In this document: positions 57,683-64,000 of the stretch, in pieces
Numbering within the stretch: position 1 is the first letter of the stretch
How the letters are laid out: the number at the start of each line of letters is the position of its first letter
Assembly (NCBI RefSeq): GCF_024679245.1
Contig: NC_090172.1
Span: forward strand, 42,388,229 to 42,452,228
Origin: Pseudorasbora parva
Lineage: Eukaryota > Chordata > Actinopteri > Cypriniformes > Gobionidae
DNA length: 64,000 nt
Direction of reading: 5' to 3'
The notes under the pieces: model-generated
Told to the model about the DNA's origin: nothing
Databases searched by the model: none
Seen by the model: the letters and a program-made list of their open reading frames with translations, nothing else
Made by a program: the position numbers and the translations under genes

Positions 57683-58399
57683 GTAAGTAGCATGGAAATA
57701 CTACACTTAAAGAAATAATTACTCCAAAAGGCATGGCTTGTGTTTACACTGTAGGGTTGGTATCAAAAGAACAGATTTTGATGTACGACATTTGCTCTCG
57801 TGCTTATGGACCCTAACGCTGAAGGCTACTTAAACGAGGGTTCAGGTTTACTAACACGATTGTAAAACTTTGTAATGCTGCTGTTTTCTGTGATTCGAAT
57901 GTAGAGAAAACAAATCTGAGCAAAGCAAACGCAGACACATACATAGCCGTAGAGAATATACATTCTAATTGGGGTTTTGCCTTTGTTGCGCTGTGCCAAT
58001 CTGCGCTTTGATGACCATTGGGCTTTTAGCCTTTATTCAGAATATCATATATATATTATTATTTTTACAAGTGCTCTCTGTCAGTGAAAAAGCAACGTGT
58101 AGACATGTCCATCTGCCCTGCAGGACAAAAGCAGAGCACCAAGGCGCTATTACTGTGTGATTTGAGGACATGGGTTTCAAGCCTTTTGGGGGGACTCCTC
58201 TTTAGAGGGTTATGAGCGACTTTTCAGATAAGTGATTCTTTTGTTAAAAAAACGACCGGCCAACATGTGATCAAATATTAACAGGACGGGCTTGCCAAGG
58301 ATATATTCACGTGACAAGGCGTGGGGAAGCAATAGAGTAAAGCAATATCAAGTGGCACTTAACGAAAGTATAGATTTTTGCCTCTAAGTAACCTTAGCT
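57683..58399. promoter_or_regulatory. bdnf: Intron after bdnf exon I / promoter region of exon II
   Basis: The short gap between exon I and exon II is where promoter II lies in mammals. It has the E-box at 58308 but no obvious TATA box near 58400. Confidence 0.4.
58308..58313. promoter_or_regulatory. bdnf: E-box CACGTG upstream of bdnf exon II
   Basis: A palindromic E-box sits in TTCACGTGAC about 100 bases before the RE1. It could bind USF or another bHLH factor. A six-base site is weak evidence by itself. Confidence 0.4.
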
Positions 58400-58795
58400 G
58401 TGCTATGATTTCAGCACTTTGGACAGAGGCACCGGAGTCGTTGAACGCTGAGGACTAACACGGAGTGAGTGGACATCGCCTTTTGTGTTTTGCAGTTCTT
58501 TTGCCAAAGCTAGGGAATTGTTTCACTTTTTCCTTCTTTTTTTCGCTTTCGGAGGGAGACCGGTGAAAAAACAAAACAAACAATCAAACGCGAGGAAAAG
58601 AACCAGTCGATAGTGGGGCTGCTTTGCGCTTGGAGTTTTGTCGCCACTTAGAGCATGTGAAAGTTGAAATGGTAGAGCTGCTGTAGTGTACGCGTACTTT
58701 GCAAGCTCCACTTGGTGCACAGCGTTAACTTTGGGAAATGCAAGTATTGGTCTTGGAGATCTAACCACTGATAGTGGTTGTCAGCTCTTAAAAAG
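58400..58795 (+). other. bdnf: bdnf 5' noncoding exon II
   Basis: The block CTTTGGGAAATGCAAGTAT (58729-58747), followed by a GATCTAACCACTG-like segment (58759-58771), resembles the end of mammalian BDNF exon II. A clean donor, AAAAG|GTAAGA, follows at 58796. An RE1 element lies near the exon's 5' end, as in mammals. The start is uncertain; 58400 is placed just before the RE1. No long open frame runs through it, as expected for 5' UTR. Mammals use several donors in this exon; I cannot tell which are used here. The coding exon is not in the window. Confidence 0.78.
58410..58430 (+). promoter_or_regulatory. bdnf: RE1/NRSE, predicted REST-binding silencer of bdnf
   Basis: The 21-mer starts TTCAGCAC and continues TTTGGACAGAGGC. 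The RE1 consensus is TTCAGCACC, two variable bases, then GGACAGCGCC. Both half-sites (TTCAGCAC and GGACAG) are intact at canonical spacing. The mammalian BDNF exon II RE1 reads almost the same. REST binding there silences BDNF outside neurons. Confidence 0.85.
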
Positions 58796-59433
58796 GTAAG
58801 ACCTGTTTGTTTTATTCTCCACTTAACTAGCAGTCCTTTTAGGGCAGATGTTTTACTTGTACATGAGAAAGGACATCTTTGACGTTTTCTTTTTTTTTTT
58901 TTTTTTTTAAGTTTGATTAGCGGTTAGAGCTAGATACAATGTTACGCTGTGATGAACATCTTTGGGTAGTGATGGTATAGAGAAGACACTGAGTCATAAG
59001 GGAATTGTTAAACTTACGTTATCATTTGACATTTTCCCTCTACTTTAGGCTACTCGTATGATTTTACACTATGACTAGAGCAGAAAACATAACGGTGACA
59101 AAGTAGTTTCAATTAACAGCCACAGTTTTGTTACGAAATCATAGAAACGGAATAATGTATATTTCTATATCTCACCCCATATAGAGATGGCATTTTATAC
59201 GAGTTGCTATTTATAGCGCAAAATGTAGAAAGTAAACTATGCATGTAAGCGCGAAAACAGCTGACTTTCCGTCCTCATCATAATCAAAATGCTTGCGGAA
59301 TTCGTGTTGTCTTAAATGCGCAATTGTCTAGCACTCGCTTTTCTTTGCTTGCTGAATAATGGGCTATGTCTTTAATAAAATATTCGACTCAGCACGAGCT
59401 GCCATCTACTTATTGTCTTGCTGGAAATGAAAA

Positions 59434-59510
<77 letters not shown>
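59434..59510. repeat. (ATCT)n microsatellite
   Basis: About 19 units, uninterrupted. Confidence 0.97.
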
Positions 59511-60997
59511 CATTACCCTTTCTTAACAGCTAAATGTTGTTTTTGTTAGCATGGAGGGATAATTTATTCGTTGAATCGATCTTAAAGTGGTGCAACCAGC
59601 CTTATCAATGTAATCGCGTCTGTAGCATCTCCGCACTTCGTCATCGTGGACATATTGCTATGTTTTTACTACGGACCGCTTCTCCATTTCATTCATCCCG
59701 AGATTTCCACTCCTCTCCTCCAGCATCACCTGCTCATCTCGCTCCCGAGCGCACAGGTCTGTCTGTGCACACGCTGAACAGTTGGGAACCACTTAGAGCT
59801 AAAAGCTTTCGCCACAGATAACATACCATGTTAAAATATTTTAAATTAGCTCGCCAAAAATAGCCCGTTGGTCAAAGCAGTGTGTGTGTGTGTGTGTTTG
59901 TGTATTCATATATATATTTCCAGTTAAAGTGAATAAGTATTTGGATAGGCGTGGTCAGATTTTGTTCAGACTGGGTTAGATGGAGCCACCGATAAGATTG
60001 CCTGATAAGGAAATGGCTGAGAGGGTGTCACGCGTATTGTGGAGAAAGCTGAAGAAAAGCTGTGCAAGACTGAGACGCAATTAGGACAGTCAGCGTTTTA
60101 AAGGAGCCTTTCGCTGATGATTTTCTGACTTTTATGCCGACTAAGTTTAGGAATTCGTCTCAGTTTCTGAGAGGGATGAGCGGAGGATATTGGCTACGGT
60201 CGCTTTTTTTTCTTTGTATCCAAGAATCTGATTAAAGGGTGAAGCGATTGAATGACAAACAGACAGATATGAAAGCCCACGGGCGCCTGAGCACTGCGTT
60301 AATCAAGAGTCTATCATGCGGAAGACAGTGTGTCATTTAGCTGCTTTTAAATGATCCTTATGACTGTTTCTCTTTGTTCGGATGCATTAGCTTCTTTCAT
60401 CACTGCTAAATCGGTAATTTCTCTATTAAACATTTATTTCCTTGTCATAATCGTACGAAACATGTTATCGAGAAAATCTCTGTTGTTGCAAAAACAATGT
60501 ATCGAACATCTGGCTTTAGAGGGACAAATCAAGCGGGACAAGCAGCATATGTTTTTGGACGGGTCCGAGATAGCAGCTGATTTTATAACTAGGTTTTATT
60601 ATCGCTGTTTTATAATTGTAATATTCGTAATACCCTTGTCATTTATGGGCAAATTTTAGAGGCATCATTAGGCTATTGACATGCAACAAAACGGTCACGG
60701 GCGCCGTTTTTAGGAGCAATTATTTTATGCATAATTTCATGTTTTTTAACGAAATAATGCCTGTTTTTACAATCCAGTGGTGAATGACTAAACTTCTGCA
60801 TCAATATATTAAATTATTTTTTAAAGCTTTGTATAGAGTCGAATGTTATTAATGATTTTTGTTGCCATTTATTACACATCAAACGACCCAGAGTCGTGTT
60901 TTTCATTTATTTAATGCATTTTTTTAAAAAAAATATTATTATTTATAAAATGAATGTATATATAATTTTAGTTCATGAGACAGAGGGATAGAGATGT

Positions 60998-61078
60998 GGG
61001 TTGGTGGTGTGGGTGTGGGCACGCGGGGGGAGGGGGGCTGGAGGCGGATGCGGGGAGGGTGGGGGGTGCTGGGGGATG
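60998..61078 (+). repeat. G-rich cluster, quadruplex candidate
   Basis: More than six runs of three or more G within 81 bases, several of six. A C-rich tract follows at 61191-61205. Confidence 0.7.
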
Positions 61079-63522
61079 GCACGACACACTTTGTATGTAC
61101 GGAAGGTTTTTTATAGAACTTTCTGCAATGTACGTCATCGGATCAGTCCATAAATGGGGTTGTGTTATCTAGCTGAGAATCTCCCTCTCCGCCCCCCCTC
61201 CCCTCCGCTCTCTGATCGCTGCAGAGTTAAGGGTGGGCGTCAATAACAAATCTGAGCTTGTATATTTCAATTCAGACATCACATAATGCTATTGTGGCAT
61301 TATATTTTTACAGTTTAATCGGCGTTTACTTCATCCTCGTTTGACTCGCGGATGATCAGGGGATATTTATAAACTAAGTATGAAAATTGTTTTGTTTGCG
61401 GAGAGCGCGCTTTCCTAATTAACTTTTATAGAGATGTACCGACTTATTGCGCCCTGCTTCACTCGCGGGAGGAATTTATTATAGGCCTACTGAATATGCA
61501 CAGTTCCTTTGGGAAATAAAAGCGTGTGCTCGTCACAATTGCGAAAAAGAAAAAGGTCCGTTTTTTTTTTTTTTTTTCATTTACTCCCTGATAAGATTAT
61601 TTTTTTGCGAACCACAATAGTCTCACAATTTTGCTAACAACAACAATAATAACAAGTATACAAATAATAATCGTCGTTATCATATTTAGATTAACCACAA
61701 TTTCTATAGGATATTGCATATATAAGCAGGCTAATTAACGTGGTGCCAAAATAATTGGAATGATACTTCGGATGCATTCAGTGTAATTATTCTGTGCTTA
61801 TGAGGCTATTTGGACAAGCCTAAAATCATTGGTCAATTAGCACCTCCGACTGCATGGTTTTCTGCGCAAGAAACCCTCAAGAGGCTTGAGGAATTGTGCG
61901 CGCGCTCAATACTAAGCAAGAGCGTGACTTGCGGTGCTCTAGCGCAAAGCCCTTATTCTGAAAAGAGGTCGTGTGATATCTGCACGTATGGTGTAATTCC
62001 TCTATAATCAGCTTTTAAATAGCTACATATTCATGTTTTTTTCTGTAATACTTTTGAAAAGAAGTTTGCCATTTAGGGTGTTGTTGACCCCATTGTATGG
62101 TTGTTTGTGCGTCTGAGAATCTGTGCTTGACCTCTAGCATACATCTGCATCCAAGTTTGTTTGATGGGGTCTGTATGATGTGCTTTGCTAGTTGTTTGTG
62201 CCCCCCCACCTGTGTGCTTTACTCACTGATGGAGTGGCACTTGCCTCTGTATGTGAATAGCTACAGAGCAGCATTAGTGCTGGTGCCTGGCAACTAAGGC
62301 TCCACCAAGGAAACCTCTAACTATTCGCCAACGTCAGTGCTTGGGTATGTATATGCAGGACTTCTCTAACATGTTTGCAATTTGCCTCTGCGCATGTTGG
62401 TTAAGAATGGCATTCCGACTGTTTGTGTCTGAGCGTGACTTTGATATACTTGCTTAATGCTATTTCTAAGGTCTCTCTAACAACGGTGTTTAACAAAGCA
62501 AGTTTTTTTCAACATTTGAATGCTTAACATTTCTTAGAGGTCACTTTTTTCCGCTACGGCTTTGTAGAACAGTGATTTTCATACTTCATAGACAGTTCTT
62601 CATTTCTCATCTTCATTCTCATTTGCGCCATCTCTTAAAGTGCACTATTTGTTTATGATGGTGTTTTTTTCCCTCTGTGCATTCGTTCGTATATTAATAC
62701 ATCCATATTTTAAATGGATATCCGAACTATGAATCTAGTAACCCCTAAATGTGTAAAAGACAGGCTACAATGGTGCATGACAAGAACTGTCTACCTAATT
62801 ATGTAAATATACTCACCCTTGACACATAAGGGTTTGTTGGGCAAGCAAAAGGCTAGATTACCAGAGGATGTGTGTACAAAGGGATAAAGTGCAGCAGAGG
62901 GCTTATACCCCACGGATACATTACCAGTGTAGCTGGTGTATGCTGCAAGGGATAGATTACAGTTACGTGGATTGTATAGCTCATTGTGTCTATGTGCTAA
63001 AGTGGATATCTAAGTGTGTAGTCCTATAATGTAGCTGCTATAAGTCAAGACTTTGAGATCTTTATCTTACACGGCTGGCCGCTGTTGACCACCTTCAGCC
63101 CTTTATTGATAACAGGGACCTGTTGCATCTTGCTGTTGGAGAGATGAGCACTGCGCAATTCTTCAGTGTGGGTCTGGAATGAGAGACGGTGATGTGAGTC
63201 ACACAAAGCACTGCCCAGACTCCCTTCCCTAAAGACAGCGAGCCGAAGAAACAGAGACAGGCACCCAGGAATGGGCAAACTGAAGTTCCAGAAAGTGACT
63301 CACTCATTTCAATGCAATGACAAAATGGAAAGACGGGACATACTTAAACTAGCGTACATACTTAAATGTACACTCCACATTACAGTCTAAACAACACTAA
63401 ATCATTGTCGTGGGCTGAATTTTATAAGATATACTCTGCATGATTTATACGTTTTCACATTCGTCATTCATATTTTTGTTGACAGCGGGCTTGTGTGGAA
63501 AATGTTTGTGAATACTTGGCTA

Positions 63523-63750
63523 CGCTCTTAAAAAATAAAGGTTCCAACGGGTTTTTGCGCAGCAATGCCATAGAAATACCATATTGGGTTCCCCAAAGAA
63601 CCTTTTTAGTGAACAGATCTTAAAAGAGCAATTATTCCTTGGTGTGAAGAACATTTTATATAATTTAAAGAACCTTTTGTGCAACTCCATGGAATATTTA
63701 AAGGTTCTTCATGGAACCACTGATGTAAAGAACCTTTATTTATAAGAGTG
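63523..63750. mobile_element. TA-flanked MITE
   Basis: 228 bases between TA dinucleotides (63521-63522, 63751-63752). CGCTCTTAAAAAATAAAGG is mirrored by CCTTTATTTATAAGAGTG. Internal GGTTCCCCAAAGAACC is palindromic. A common fish element of this style. Confidence 0.75.
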
Positions 63751-64000
63751 TATTTCAGTTTAAAATCTAGTGCAATGTTGACAAACATTTTTTTTTAATT
63801 TACTTAAGCTTTTCATTGCAGCACCAAAGTTCAAAAAGGGCATTGTTTTTTTCCTGTGCTCTGTGACAGTACTGTGATGTTTGATGAATGCTATAAACTA
63901 ACTTTTTTTGGCCTGTCAGACTAAGATCTGGTCTAGATTTCTAGATTCTATTTTATAGATATCCCATATTGACTTATGAAGGAGCCATCACCTCTGTTTT

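Larger units (their letters stand above)
58796..63522. other. bdnf: bdnf 5' intron, other exons not recognised
   Basis: Other alternative 5' exons may be here, but I recognise none. Holds a T-run (58888-58908), a CTAT repeat, a G-rich cluster (60998-61078), and a CpG-containing stretch at 61800-61990. Few transposons. Confidence 0.4.

Noticed and set aside
60351..60659. 102-codon hydrophobic frame in the bdnf intron
   Set aside because: No homology recognised and low complexity; likely chance.

Overview
The window is vertebrate nuclear DNA, most likely from a cyprinid-type ray-finned fish. It is AT-rich, has short exons with GT-AG introns, very long microsatellites, and a dense load of Tc1/mariner, hAT, TTAA-targeting and Harbinger-like DNA transposons of the kind that fill carp and zebrafish genomes. 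I cannot name the species. There are no bacterial-style operons; nearly all long open frames are repeat translations or chance frames.

Only two genes can be supported, both on the + strand. (1) kif18a (kinesin-8): twelve exons from 18354 to 35605, with every splice phase compatible, encode the end of the motor domain, the neck and the whole tail (594 residues and a stop). The first ~300 residues of the motor domain must lie upstream of position 1, because 1-18353 shows only transposons and AT-rich DNA. (2) bdnf: the 5' noncoding exon I (ending 57682) and exon II (ending 58795, with an RE1/NRSE silencer element at 58410-58430) are recognisable from my memory of the mammalian exons. The protein-coding exon is not in the window and should lie to the right. 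KIF18A followed by BDNF on the same strand is the known vertebrate gene order, so the two calls support each other. The genes are functionally unrelated: one is a mitotic chromosome-alignment motor, the other a neurotrophin.

Layout: 1-18353 is the upstream kif18a intron. It carries hAT pieces, a TTAA element (3680-4440), a hAT element (4701-5467), a 182-bp (TG)n, a Tc1 relic, a multi-level nested transposon stack (7632-10842), a hAT element (12820-13445), a solo LTR (14004-14321), a second TTAA element (14778-16209) and a long-TIR element (16686-17405). 18354-35605 is kif18a, with Tc1 copies in the 6.4-kb third intron. 35606-57500 is intergenic, with tetranucleotide arrays, foldback elements, a three-level nested cluster (45666-48659) and a tandem pair of Tc1 elements (50347-52984). 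57500-64000 is the bdnf 5' region, with few transposons.

I found no undescribed genetic system. The most useful observations are the bdnf upstream exons and RE1 site, two Tc1 copies sharing the same disabling lesions, and the datable nested insertions. Everything was read by eye; matches to known genes are from memory and need alignment.
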